64,000 bases of DNA from Cranoglanis bouderius (GCA_023630585.1 CM042535.1:35267399-35331398); one strand, 5' to 3'; positions 44,089-54,524 are shown, numbered from the stretch's first letter. A program made the numbers and translations. Notes: generated by a model not told the origin, from the letters alone.

Positions 44089-44162
<74 letters not shown>

Positions 44163-44200
44163 CCTTCTTTTCTCTCCTCGTCTCCACATTTCCTGTTCTA
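43255..44200. repeat. polypyrimidine tract of about 0.95 kb
   Basis: The plus strand is overwhelmingly C and T, with CTTCT, TCTCCTTT and CTCTTTTC words. It includes (CTT)n at 43746-43778 and (TC)n at 44093-44160. The three long overlapping plus-strand frames here (43422-44201, 43609-44304, 43724-44509) encode only Ser/Leu/Phe-rich translations of the tract and are rejected as genes. Confidence 0.95.
44093..44160. repeat. (TC)n microsatellite
   Basis: About 34 pure units at the end of the polypyrimidine tract. Confidence 0.95.
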
Positions 44201-44914
44201 AGATCTACAATAAAACCCCCTGTAGACAAGCACACAGGAAGCGGAATCATTTTGGCGAGACTCAGGTGTGTATACGGAACGATGCGCGCTTTCAGATACA
44301 ATAACGCTTTCGCAGTACAGAAGGAAACTTTTACTCTAACAGACGCTCCCTCGCTCCTTTCACTCACATTTCATCTCTTATCTCCGCTTCATGCTCCAAC
44401 AGCTCGCCGGTTGTGGGTTCACCTACAGCCCCCTTTCCCACTAACAAGGTGTCAGAGCTGCCTAATCTTCAACCAAAATGCTGCTAGTCTGCAAGCCGAG
44501 AACCGGTGATGTTATTTCATCACCATGACAACAATCCAAGCTATTTTAGTATAAATGTTTATATAATAGTGCTATGATTCTGAGCAGATACATTCTCAAA
44601 GTACACATCTAAAAACATGATGAGTAAGGAATAAAACACTTGGGGGTGTGTGGTTTTTTTTATATTTTATTATTATTTTTTTTTATTTCTCTTATACCAC
44701 AACTATTTGCAAAAAAAAATTAACAAACAATATGTCATACTTTTAATCCATTTATAGTTCCATTTCATGTTGTCCAAGAAACCGGCTCATTTCCTGTTAT
44801 TACTTACAATATAGCAGCTATACAGTCATTGCCTCGCCATCCTCTCTTCTCTCCCCTTTCCTGAAGTTAATAAGACAAAAAATACAATTCAGAAATCGAC
44901 ATGCGCAAAATCCT

Positions 44915-45170
44915 TGCGCTGACACTGGAGACTCCTTCCTTAAACGTTAGACAAAACATCTCCTTACTCCCTATTCTTCATCATATCAGTCCACTTATTA
45001 CTAGTTGTAGATTATGTAGAGCATCCACCATACGAGCCCCTGTGTAAGTTGTTAATACACATAGAAGTGATAATGGATTAGAGCAGAGCGAGTGCATTAC
45101 TCTAAACCTGTGAATCATCACCTTCTGACCAATCAGGATCGAGAATTCAACAACGCTGTGGTATAAAACA
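44915..45170 (+). repeat. dispersed repeat family A
   Basis: Starts GCGCTGACACTGGAGACTCC, then AACATCTCCTTACTCC, and ends CTTCTGACCAATCAGGATCG, CAACGCTGTGGTATAAAAC. Boundaries match the inverted copies at both ends. Confidence 0.7.
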
Positions 45171-45227
45171 CGTTATCCTTGTTCTGTGTAAAGGTGTTGA
45201 ACGGATTTGACTGAAAGGTAAAATAGA

Positions 45228-45968
45228 GTCCCCTGGAACGACAAGGCCAATTCTTTTGTTTTTGCTATACATTAAAGACACCTGGGTTTGAGATCAAAAG
45301 ATGAATATGAGACGACAGATCAGAATTTCATTTCCTGATATGTACATCTAGTTGTGTTACACAACTTTGCAGCTTTGGTGGCAGACCACCCAATTTTTTC
45401 GGTGAGCTAATGTATAGGAACAGATAGTCTTAAAGTAAATAACACTTTAATATTTTTTTAAAAATGGTTGCATATCCCTTGGTTGTTAGTCCACCAGTGG
45501 TTTATTTTCTTTTTCAGGACATTCCAAATTGTTGTACTGGCTATGCCCAATGCTTGTGCAGTGGCTCTGATAGATTTCCCCTCTTTTCTCAGCTTCAGAA
45601 TGGCTTGCTTTTCTCCCATAGACAGCTCTCTGGTCTTCATGTTGGTTTATCCTTTTTAACAACAAATGCAGTCTTCACAGGCGAAACCCAATAGACATTC
45701 AGAGCTATTAATTCTTTAAACAATCAATCTAACAGGGCACACCTGGGCAGCAAGAAACTCCTATCAGTCGTGTGTTCCAGTATTTCTGATCGCTTGAAAA
45801 ATGGGTGGGTTCAAACAAAAGGTGTCATGTTCTAAGTTGTTTAACACATCTTGATGTAAATATCACTAAATGAAAGCTGAAAGTCTGATCTATGATTTCT
45901 TATTCACCTTTTCATATCAAACCCAAATGTCGTCAGTGTATAAGGGAAAAAATTTTAATTGGACTCGT
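45228..45968 (-). mobile_element. internally deleted Tc1-like element
   Basis: Inverted ends of about 200 bp: the left end has ATCAAAAGATGAATATGAGA and GATCAGAATTTCATTTCC; the right end has the inverted equivalents (CTTTCAGC, CATCTTGATGTAAATA). On the minus strand, 45640 down to about 45493 encodes MKTRELSMGEKQAILKLR and KSIRATAQALGIASTTIWN. This is the first helix-turn-helix of a Tc1 transposase, and the start is the normal Tc1 start. At about 45478 it joins directly to the C-terminal end of the frame (GYATKY-like, minus sense), so linker and catalytic domain are deleted. Non-autonomous. Confidence 0.85.
45493..45640 (-). pseudogene. Tc1 transposase N-terminal DNA-binding fragment
   Basis: Open from Met at 45640. 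The sequence MKTRELSMGEKQAILKLRKE begins a paired-like helix-turn-helix that in intact elements binds the terminal repeats. Homology stops after about 48 residues, at the internal deletion. The catalytic DDE domain is absent, so no transposition activity is expected. In principle the DNA-binding fragment could still bind ends if expressed; there is no evidence of that. Confidence 0.8.
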
Positions 45969-46369
45969 CATTAAATACTCTCAGAAGTGATATAAAAGGA
46001 TATTTGAGAACGTACAGAGGTTCTCAATGCCAAAGGTTAAACTTGTAAAACCTTTATTCAGTGCCATATTCTGAGAATTTTAGCTTCCCGTTAAAAGTTC
46101 CTAGCTAAATGTTTCCTACTGAGAAGAATTTTTATTAAGAATTTCCAAAGCTAAAAACAAGGGCGGGGTCGACCCTGATGTACTGTTTTTAATGAACGAA
46201 CATTGGCCGTAATTGGTTGGCTTTTTAGGATTGTATGTGATTCACCTTCTGGTTTTGTGGATGGTTGAACATGGATACCCTAAAGATTGGCACGTCCCAA
46301 AAACAGTTTTTACCTGGATACTGTAGATTTGTATCTAACAACAGCTGCTATACTCATAAAGACTGTCCA

Positions 46370-46545
46370 TGTGCCGTTTGTTTTTGGTTTTGCTCCTGTT
46401 TTCACCCATTGGTTTGTTCACTAATTGTCTGCACCTGTTCTGTGTTTATCCTTTAACTAGTTTGTCTATTTATACCCTATTGTTTCTTTGTTTCATAGCA
46501 AAGACTTATCACGCTTTATATTCTTAAGTCTAGGTTTTTCCTTGC
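46370..46545 (+). mobile_element. possible LTR fragment
   Basis: CATTGGTTTGTTCACTAATT, TCTGCACCTGTTCTGTG and TATTTATACCCTATTGT parallel 21170-21240 and 5100-5200. Confidence 0.45.
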
Positions 46546-46807
46546 CACTGTGTCCTCTGGATTGCTCATTAGCAGCTGTGGACAAATTCCTCGTAAACGA
46601 TACTTAAGTGAAAGTTTAGATAATGTGTGAAAATCTTAATTGAAAGTGGAAGTATCCAGCCAAAAAAATGTACTCAGGTGAAAGTTCTTACTTTTAAATG
46701 GACTCAAGTATTAAAAAGTAATGTTTTTAAGGGATGAAATTAAGTTAATGTCATGTTTTTATCTGAGACTATTTTTGTTTTGAAGCGACTATGCTGTTTT
46801 ACCTAAA

Positions 46808-47646
46808 TTAACCCTTTACTGCATGGTGTTGCCATATGGCAACAATTCTTTTATCTCCAATTTTTTTTGGCAATAACAATAATATCGGCAACAATACAAA
46901 ACTACTATTTTCCTATGTAACTGGAAAAGGGGAGCTTTAACTTTGACTTAACAAATAAACGCCATGTTTGATGACCAGGAAGTGCTGTTTGCACTTCCTT
47001 TTCGCATGGCATGGTGAAGATCATCCTCTGAGGGCTGTCAAAATTTGATAAATGTTTCAATATTTAGGCAAAACCACTTAAAGGGAAAAAATTTAAACAC
47101 TATCAGAGGTAAGTTAACATTTATTTTTTGTCATTTAAAGAAGTTTATATATTTTGAGGATTTTGTTAAATGGTAAAATGTAACTGTTGCCATATGGCAA
47201 CAACATGCGATAATGGAACTGTGGTATGTGCATTTATGAATTGAAATAGGCCTGCAGTGCAAAAAGGGCACTCGGCTTCTCTAATAGTATATTTACATTT
47301 TTTCACATTTTTCTAAATTTTATGTTTCAAGAGAAAGAATTAAGAATTCAAGAGAAAGAGTTAAAAAGATAATTCACCCAAAACATGTTTGGATCAAATT
47401 TCTGTGTGTATTTTGAGTGAATAAATCCATCCGCATACTTATTACAACTGATATTCCTTTCTAGAAGATATAACTTTTACATTCCTACTAGGTGGCAAAA
47501 AACTCTGCAACTTAAAGGCTTGAAAATGCAGTAATTGTAATTGTAATGTCATACTATATCATATTTTGTGTTATTTGTGACTATATGATACTTTCCACCA
47601 TTGCACACTGTTGCCATATGGCAACAATTTACCAACTTACCCTTAA
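46808..47646. mobile_element. palindrome-bearing DNA element, copy 1
   Basis: Starts at TTAACCCTTTACTGCATGG and carries the perfect palindrome GTTGCCATATGGCAAC at 46828-46843, 47186-47201 and 47610-47625. Shared homology with copy 2 (55973-56540) ends just after TTTACCAACT. TTAA plus CCCTTT resembles a piggyBac start, but copy 2 lacks the TTAA and the right end does not mirror the left. Superfamily left open. No coding capacity. Confidence 0.65.
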
Positions 47647-48074
47647 ATTTGGATTAAAACAAAATCTGAAAGTTAGGAGCTAGGAGTTTTTGTCAATGAT
47701 TATGTAATCGCTCCACGTGTGGGCCAGTACAGAAAAAAAAAATGCTGGTTCCCTGAATAAGCACCAGAACCATGTAGGTGGAAAAGGGAAACTAGAGTCT
47801 GATGCATTCCAGGCTCTGGGATATTTTTACCCACAATGCTGTGCAGCAGGTGGCATCTCTGTGTAGGACTGGCTTCTGAACGGGAGCTGTTTTAAGGCCA
47901 ATTAAGCAGCTTCTGAAATGAATTTCCCTCCACTGGTAATAAATCTCACACACTCCCAGGCTGCCAGCCAGGAAGGACCAGGGGGGTTGGAGGATGAGAA
48001 AGAATGACCGAATGGCGGAGGAGAGAAAGAGAGGGAGCGCATCTCAAAAGTGTGTAATGAGAGTAGAGAGGTAG

Positions 48075-48096
48075 GTGTGTGTGTGTGTGTGTGTGT
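48075..48096. repeat. (GT)n microsatellite
   Basis: About 11 units. Confidence 0.8.
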
Positions 48097-48176
48097 TTGG
48101 ACTAAGCGAAAGTGATGTACTCCTCTGAAAACACCAGCTCTAGGCAGCACTAGGTCACTTTCCCACTTCAGCTAGA

Positions 48177-48180
<4 letters not shown>

Positions 48181-48213
<33 letters not shown>
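48181..48213. repeat. (GT)n microsatellite ending GCGCGC
   Basis: About 14 GT units, then GCGCG. Confidence 0.9.
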
Positions 48214-48214
<1 letters not shown>

Positions 48215-48374
48215 TGATTTAGGAAGTGACCGACTGGTATTGTTCCGGAAAATGTGTGTGTGTAGCCCTAGTGATAGGTGCCATGGGAAAGTTTTGGCCC
48301 CCTGAAGGACATAATTACTCAGCAGGGGCCCCCATAATAGCAGGAGGCTGAGAGAGCGTGCTTGTGGTTTTGTT

Positions 48375-48400
48375 TGTGTGTGTGTGTGTGTGTGTGTGTG
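48375..48400. repeat. (GT)n microsatellite
   Basis: About 12 units. Confidence 0.85.
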
Positions 48401-48520
48401 ACAGAAGGAAGTCTATTCTCGAGCGTATCTAATCTATGAGCTTGAATCGTTGTTTCAGAGCCAGACACTCACCCGCAGCCTCTCAGCATGGTACAAGAAT
48501 GTAAACAGCATTTCCATGCA

Positions 48521-48521
<1 letters not shown>

Positions 48522-48556
<35 letters not shown>
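48522..48556. repeat. (CA)n microsatellite
   Basis: About 17 units. Confidence 0.9.
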
Positions 48557-48558
<2 letters not shown>

Positions 48559-48644
48559 TAATAATTTAATCTACACCCAGAATTCACTTTGACATCCATC
48601 TAAAGTGTTGCTATGCCTTTATTGGGCCATAAATAAAGTCGCAT

Positions 48645-48645
<1 letters not shown>

Positions 48646-48687
<42 letters not shown>
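48646..48687. repeat. (CA)n microsatellite
   Basis: About 21 units. Confidence 0.95.
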
Positions 48688-48688
<1 letters not shown>

Positions 48689-48797
48689 TCTCCCTTTCAT
48701 AAATGCCTTATAGAATTGCCGCTTTGTATCTACTCATGCCAGTTAAACTTCAGTTCAAGCGTTGAGTAGTTTAAAGAATTTCAAACCACAGAGCTCA

Positions 48798-48955
48798 CAC
48801 AGAATTCTCGATTCTGATTGGCCAGAAGGTGTTGATTAATTTTCTATAACAGCAGCTCTGACAGTAGTTCCAGCTACAATTCAAATCACAGGTTTATATT
48901 AATTGACTCGTTCTAATACGAATCACCTTATAACATCGTTTTCATTGTAGCCATC
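48798..48955 (-). repeat. dispersed repeat family A, inverted fragment
   Basis: GAATTCTCGATTCTGATTGG, GGTGTTGATTAATTTTCTAT and CAGCTCTGACAGTAGTTCCA as in 42183-42500. Confidence 0.65.
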
Positions 48956-49074
48956 AAAGCACAAAACTTTTTTTTTTCACTCGCACACACAAACACTCCA
49001 CCTCTATTTTGATTTTGAAGATCCTGTCTGTGTTTTAAGCCCCCTGCTAGATTCATTTATCATACAGAATGCAG

Positions 49075-49300
49075 TCCCAATGCTGACGACGGTAATTGAG
49101 GCAGGTAAGATTTAAAGCTCGCAGGCGCTGAGATAAACACACACCACCCTGCGCTTCGAGTTGTGAAGAGATAGCGTCTCCGTGACAGTCTCCGTGCAGC
49201 CATAAATCAAGCGGCCTATCAGAGACCACTCATCGCTTCCTATCAACCAATCAGCCGCGCTTATCCGTGAAGAGCTCGTTTTGCTCCTGTGACTTTTTTT
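49075..49300. other. candidate conserved non-coding element
   Basis: Unique and fairly GC-rich, with GACGGTAATTGAGGCAGGTA, GCAGCCATAAATCAAGCGGC and CCAATCAGCCGCGC (a CCAAT box next to a GC-rich word). A weak promoter-like or enhancer-like reading is possible. Confidence 0.2.
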
Positions 49301-49335
49301 GTTAGGCATTACTGACAGGTATCGCCGATCACTTC

Positions 49336-49760
49336 TAGGATTCCAATTTCACAGTCCCTCCTGATGAAAAGCATCCCCTCAACAGGACGCTACCACCACC
49401 ATGCTTCACTCTGGAGATGCTGTTCTCATCAGTGTTGGGTTTCCTGCCAAATGAAGCTTTTTGTGCCAAGGCCAAAATGTTCTGTTTTGGTTCCATCAGC
49501 CCAGAGATCCTTTTCGACATGTTTGATGAGTCTCCAAATGGGACTTCTTATGGCTTGCCCGGCTTCCTGGATGGTCAAGGTTATGGTTGTTTTGTGAACA
49601 GCTTGACCGCTCTGAGCTGTGGATCTGTCCATCTTCTTCAGAGTTAATCTTGGCCCCTCGATTGCTTCTCTGATTAATCCCCTTTCTACCCAGTCACTGA
49701 CATTTGGTGGATGGGTTCTTCTAGGCAGTTGTGGATGTATTATTTAGTGGTGCTGTGCGG
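49336..49760 (-). mobile_element. Tc1-like transposon fragment, minus strand
   Basis: The minus strand encodes, in two frames, EKDLWADGTKTEHFGLGTKS then IWQETQH, and KHGGGSVLL-GCFSSGGTVKL. These correspond to the first catalytic Asp region (WSDETK in intact copies, here WADGTK with the Glu changed) and the HGGGS turn. Upstream (49650-49740 minus sense) is the N-terminal linker. A frameshift lies between the two frames; the ends are lost. Confidence 0.75.
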
Positions 49761-50029
49761 GACATTTGGGATATTATTTTATAACCAAACCCTGGCTGAT
49801 ACTTTTCGCTATGACTTTTATGAAGCTTGCTCGACAACAAACAAATGTTACTTAGGTATGTGATGAGGTGTGATGATGCTACTCAGGGTTAACGACATTA
49901 TGTCACTTATGTCTATAGATGCGGATTAGTATTTTGCCCCACCTGAGATTGCTACCCCAATAATATCATTGGTTCTAACTGAGCCACCACATTCTAAAAG
50001 GTCTGGCTACGGCTCTGGCCCAGATTATG

Positions 50030-50310
50030 AACGACGTACGAACTTTTTCCGCACAAGTTTTCGCAGAATGTGGCGTAATCCTGCAAATTTGCAATCGTGA
50101 GCCCGTGTTGTCTATATGAATAAGTGGGCAGGTCAGCGGAGGTAACAGAGCCATCAGTCGTGCGCCATGTCTGATGACTTTTCCCGTAATGGGCCGCTGT
50201 AAATAATGAGTTGGGCAGCTGTAGGTTTGTTGTGTAGCCCGAGGTCTGCCGGGCGCCTGCGAAGAAAAATAGGCCGAATGCTAAACTTAAATGGGCTAAA
50301 GTGTCAAAAA
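50030..50310. other. candidate conserved non-coding element
   Basis: Unique sequence with CGCAGAATGTGGCGTAATCC, TATATGAATAAGTGGGCAGG and GGGCCGCTGTAAATAATGAG. No repeat or exon. Confidence 0.2.
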
Positions 50311-50488
50311 GTAGACTATTAGAGTTTATTCATCACAGCCGGGTCCATGAGTAGTCCTTGTTCTTTTCTCCAGACTGGTTAATGGATATGAGGACATTAT
50401 TTTGTAGTCATTCTGGAGAAACCCGAATGCATGGCCTAGAATTTAATAGCAATCATGGTGATATTGGAGTCATCACATGCTCACATGA

Positions 50489-50513
50489 ACACACACACAC
50501 ACACACACGCACG
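50489..50513. repeat. (CA)n microsatellite
   Basis: About 12 units including CGCA variants. Confidence 0.8.
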
Positions 50514-50647
50514 CGCAAGGACGCTTCAGTCAGCAACAGTTCTGACAGATTATTTAAGTGTCTGTCGCCATTCGCAGTCCAATTTCGAGCTCTCACAAGT
50601 GTCACCAAGTGTTTCAGCAGCAACCAAGCAATTACTGTGTGGATACA

Positions 50648-50684
50648 CCCACACACACACAAACACACACAACACACACACACT
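50648..50684. repeat. imperfect (CA)n microsatellite
   Basis: CA units with two CAA breaks. Confidence 0.8.
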
Positions 50685-51120
50685 CTGGCACGAACAACAA
50701 CCTTTTACTTATCCTTTTTTGTCAGTGAAGAGGTGTGCGAGGCGGTTTTAACAGTTTCCTTTCTCAGGATGTCACCCAGACACTGCAAAGTGATTCCCCC
50801 CCCCTCCACATGCTGCTAACAACAAAAAGCAAACAAATTAGCAATACAGTATTTTAAAGTTCCTTTCTGCCAAATGTCATTTTCAATTTGTCGTTTAGCT
50901 TTTATAAAGCTCGTTTTTAATGAAGTAGCATCTGTTGGTGTGCTTTGTTCAACTGAGAGAAAGTTGCCAGGTATAACCTTTACTAAATAAAACTTAGAAA
51001 GCTTGAAACAAAGCTAGTTATTAATGTTGCTGCGAGAAATGAACCTCAGTAGGAAGATACACATGTGTCGAGCTGGTTGAAACACTACACCCTGGCCTAG
51101 TTCACACTACAATCTTTATA

Positions 51121-52096
51121 CAGTGGTGCTTGAAAGTTTGTGAACCCTGTAGAATTTTCCATATTTCTGCATAAATATGACCTAAAACATCATCAGATTT
51201 TCACACAAGTCCTAAAAGTAGACAAAATAGACAAAAATATTATACTTGGTCAGTCATTTATTGAAGGAAATGATCCAATATTACATATCTGTGAGTGGCA
51301 GAAGTAGGTGAACCTCTAGGATTAGCAGTTAATTTGAAGGTGACATTAGGGTCAGGTGTTTACAATCAATGGGATGACAATCGGGTGTGAGTGAGCGGCC
51401 TGTTTTATTTAAAGAACAGGGATCTATCAGAGTCTGATCTTCACAACACGTTTGTGGAAGTGTATCACGGCACGGACAAAGGAGATTTCTGAGGACCTCA
51501 GAAAAAGAATTGTTGATGCTCATCAGGCAAAGGTTACAAAGCCCTCTCTAAAGAGTTTGGACTCCACCAATCCACAGTCAGACAGATTGTGTACAAATGG
51601 AGGAAATTCAAGACCATTGTTACCCTCCCCAGGAGTGGGCGACTAACAAAGATCACTCCAAGAGCAAGACGTGTAATAGTCCACAAGGTCACAAAGGAAC
51701 TCAGGGTAACTTCTAAAGGCCCCTCTCACATTGGCTAATGTTAATGTCCATGAGTCCACCATCAGGAGAACACTCAACAACAATGGTGTGCATGGCAGGG
51801 TTGCAAGGAGAAAGTCACTGCTCTCCAAAAAGAACATTGCTGCCCCTCTGCAGTTTGCTAAAGATCATGTGGACAAGCCAGAAGGCTATTGGAAAAATGT
51901 TTTGTGGACGGATGAGACCAAAATAGAACTTTTTGGTTTAAATGAGAAGTGTTATGTTTGGAGGAAGGAAAACACTGCATTCCAGCATAAGAACCTCATC
52001 CCATCTGTGAAACATGGTGGTGGCAGTATCATGGTTTGGGCCTGTTTTGCTCCATCTGGACGTGGACAGCTTGCCATCATTGAAATATTGAAATAA
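51121..52096 (+). mobile_element. 3-prime truncated Tc1-like transposon
   Basis: Begins immediately after TA with CAGTGGTGCTTGAAAGTTTG, a Tc1 terminal inverted repeat. About 330 bp of 5-prime non-coding region and then the transposase remnant follow. The homology stops at about 52090, before the second catalytic Asp, and the right terminal repeat is missing. AT-rich palindromic DNA starts directly after. Confidence 0.9.
51452..52096 (+). pseudogene. Tc1 transposase, truncated and frameshifted
   Basis: The N-terminal helix-turn-helix is recognisable as KEISEDLRKRIVDAHQA (from 51483). After a small deletion the frame shifts, and the next segment (VYKWRKFKTIVTLPRSGR, 51590-51650) reads in another frame. 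The frame from 51731 is the best preserved: STIRRTLNNNGVHGRVARRK, FAKDHVDKPEGYWKNVLWTD (first catalytic Asp, residue 61) and KHGGGSIMVWACF. The last two catalytic residues and the C-terminus are absent. In an intact element this enzyme cuts and pastes the element at TA sites. Confidence 0.88.
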
Positions 52097-52590
52097 TAAA
52101 TATTAAAAATAAATGTAAATGTTAACTATGAATATTAAATTTAAATCTAAATGTTACATGTAGAACTTAAATGTTTTGTTCATATGCTAATTGAACAAAA
52201 CATTTAAGTTCTGGAGTGTGCTTGACTGGAAAAACATGGCAGTGGTAGGGTTTTACACCATACTACATTAGTTTTGGAAGGTAGCCGATGTAAAGAGCAA
52301 GTCTGTAAGTGGTGGTGTTTTTGTTGTTGTTGTTGTTTTTTTGTTTGTTTGTTTGGGTTCAGGACAATCGTTTGGAGCCACTATTTCAACACTGCAACTG
52401 GTAACTCCTGAAATTACAGACCTACAGGAGTAGAGAAGTGGGTAAACACCACAATCTGGCTAGCTGACTAGCTATTGCTACTGCACTGTATGGTGTAAAA
52501 CTGTTAAATTTAGATTTATATTTAGTGTTTACGTTTACATTTAACATTTAATAATCTACATTTAACAGTTAGATTTATAATAATATCAGA
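52097..52590. repeat. nested inverted-repeat (MITE-like) element
   Basis: A perfect hairpin has 21-bp arms at 52162-52182 and 52192-52212 with a 9-base loop. A second pair, TTTTACACCATAC (52251-52263) and GTATGGTGTAAAA (52488-52500), is inverted 224 bp apart. AT-rich outer segments (52100-52160 and 52503-52580) share inverted AAATTTAAATCTAAATG-like words. Starts where the Tc1 copy is truncated. Confidence 0.6.
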
Positions 52591-52599
52591 ATGGCCTGA

Positions 52600-53320
52600 A
52601 ATGTTCAGCTACAAGCTGCTTTGTTTAGAAACACGATCGACCAATCAGGATCACGCATTTTTGTTTGAAAGCTATTATGCAGCTAGCTACACTCTGATAT
52701 CATTGTGACTGCTGATGAAGTACAGGAGGTTTGCTGAATTAAAATAAGTGGGTGGTTTTATAAGGTAAGATATCTATTTCCCTGTTACCGGAATGTTATC
52801 TTAAGCATTCTCAGTGCAACTACGATAAAGGTATTTCATATCATATGCATATTAATGTTATTAATATGGAATACCTTCTTCCTTCTACCACTGCCTAGCT
52901 TCCGCCCAAACATGCACAAGCCCATTACATGGAGTTTTACAGATAACTTTAATTTAACATATTTCCTAATCCCCCTGAAATGAATGGCTGGCTACGTGAC
53001 CGATCTTAACCGATGCTGGAAATAAATGCTGAGAAACCCCAGATATGATGATGACATCACTGCAAGATTCGCCCAGAATAAAAACACCACATGCTTTCAA
53101 GATTATGATTCAGAGTCCTGACTGATTATCCCGACTCTCTGAATCTGGGTCATAAGTATGGTCATGAACATGTTTAATATTTATGATTTATAAATCACCA
53201 TGGTCAGGACTGCGATTAGATCAGAATGGTTACGATCGGATTGTACGAACTCTGCATTCCAGAATAAACTGAGGTAAAATCAAAACAAAACAAAAAAAAA
53301 CAACATACTAGGCGTAGCAT
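52600..53320. other. unique non-coding DNA
   Basis: ACCAATCAGGATCACGC near 52641 may be a family A scrap. Otherwise I see nothing. Confidence 0.35.
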
Positions 53321-53326
53321 CTCATG

Positions 53327-53616
53327 GTGGAAAACACTGGAGACTCTTTCCAGAAATATTAATTACATGTGTTCTCACAGAAAGCTTCACAGTGTCAACA
53401 AATACGCAGTTATTGTATATTTGTTAAATAACAACACAGTTTTTAATCAAGTGGACGAGCTGTTACTATAGAAACGATAACCTATTAGAACGAGGAATGA
53501 GCATGAACATAAGCCTGCGATTTGTAGCTGGAACCACTGTCCGAGCTGCTGTTATAGAAAACTAATCAACACCTTCTGACCAATCAGAATCAAGAATTCG
53601 GCAGCGCTGTGGTACG
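53327..53616 (+). repeat. dispersed repeat family A, near-complete copy
   Basis: Contains ACACTGGAGACTCTTTCCAG, CACAGAAAGCTTCACAGTGT, GCTGTTATAGAAAACTAATC, CTTCTGACCAATCAGAATC and GGCAGCGCTGTGGTA in the order shared by the other copies. No protein coding. Length and defined ends suggest a non-autonomous transposon of unknown class. Confidence 0.7.
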
Positions 53617-53878
53617 TATCGCTCAAAAAACAACAGAAACCATCACAGAAATTCTAATGGTTTCCACTTCAAATACCATTACAAGCCATCAGCTAGACAT
53701 TACAACCATTACCATTAATAGTCCTTAATGGTATCCACAAGACATAACATGCCACCAATAGAAGACAAAAAATGATCAGTAACCCACAGGGACCATTACA
53801 GTTTCCATTAAAACCAACACAATTCCCATTATAACCATTAAAACTATTACAAATTCTATGAGGGTTTCTATTGTAGTT

Positions 53879-53909
53879 GTTTTTTTTTTTTGGGGGGGGG
53901 GGGGGGGGG
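53879..53909. repeat. T-run followed by 18 G
   Basis: About 13 T, then 18 G, an assembly-sensitive homopolymer pair. The G strand can form quadruplex structures. Confidence 0.85.
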
Positions 53910-53989
53910 TGGTTTCAGCAGGGTGGTCCAGGCGTTACAGAGACATCCCTCTGTTACTCAGTAGAGAAACCCATACCGAGCAAGAGTGA

Positions 53990-53997
53990 GATTGAGT

Positions 53998-54042
<45 letters not shown>

Positions 54043-54410
54043 ATGCAGAAAGAGAAACGAGGAAGTTGAGCTGAAGCGATATAGAGATATATAGAGATAG
54101 AGACCGAAAGAAAGGAGACAAAGCAAAGGAAGTGAGGGAAAGAGAGATGTTAAGCGAAGGTTAGATAAGTTAAGGAACGATGGTGTGTGTGTAGAAAGAG
54201 AGAAAGTGAGAGAGAGAGAGAAAGAGGGACAGGAAGAAAAAAAGAGACAGTGATACAGAGAGAGGCAAGGAAAGGAAAAGGTTAAATGAACGGGGTTAGA
54301 GAGGAAGGGAACAACCATCAGAGGTGTCAGGGCCATCGAGAGTGAGCACGAGGGATGAAATGATATGAGAGGAAGCGAGGGAGGGAGGGAGAGAGAGATA
54401 GGGATCGATC
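53990..54410. repeat. polypurine tract
   Basis: The plus strand is mostly A and G, with (GA)n at 53995-54040, GAAAGAGAGATG and GAGGGAGGGAGAGAGAGA words. Mirror image in composition to the polypyrimidine tract at 43255-44200. Spurious minus-strand frame 53935-54417. Confidence 0.9.
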
Positions 54411-54419
54411 GGCTCAAGT

Positions 54420-54480
54420 AATTACACGGCGATTTATGACTGAGAGATGCAGTAGATCGCCTTTAATTTCATACCGTAAC
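54420..54480. other. short candidate conserved element
   Basis: AAGTAATTACACGGCGATTT and GATCGCCTTTAATTTCATAC, homeodomain-like cores between simple repeats. Confidence 0.18.
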
Positions 54481-54522
54481 TCAAGTTATTCCTTCTTTCT
54501 TCCTTATGTGACTGAGCAAGGT

Positions 54523-54524
<2 letters not shown>

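Larger units (their letters stand above)
47650..49330. other. non-coding DNA with microsatellites
   Basis: GT/CA tracts at 48075-48096, 48181-48213, 48375-48400, 48522-48556 and 48646-48687, plus repeat family A at 48798-48955. The stretch 47840-48010 and the block 49075-49300 are non-repetitive. No exon recognised. Confidence 0.4.

Noticed and set aside
43422..44509. Three long overlapping plus-strand open frames up to 261 residues
   Set aside because: They translate a low-complexity CT tract into Ser/Leu/Phe runs. No domain, start context or splice signal, and several frames are open at once because pyrimidine codons include no stops.
46808..47646. Firm assignment to piggyBac
   Set aside because: Only one copy starts at TTAA, and the right end does not mirror the CCCTTT start, so superfamily is left open.
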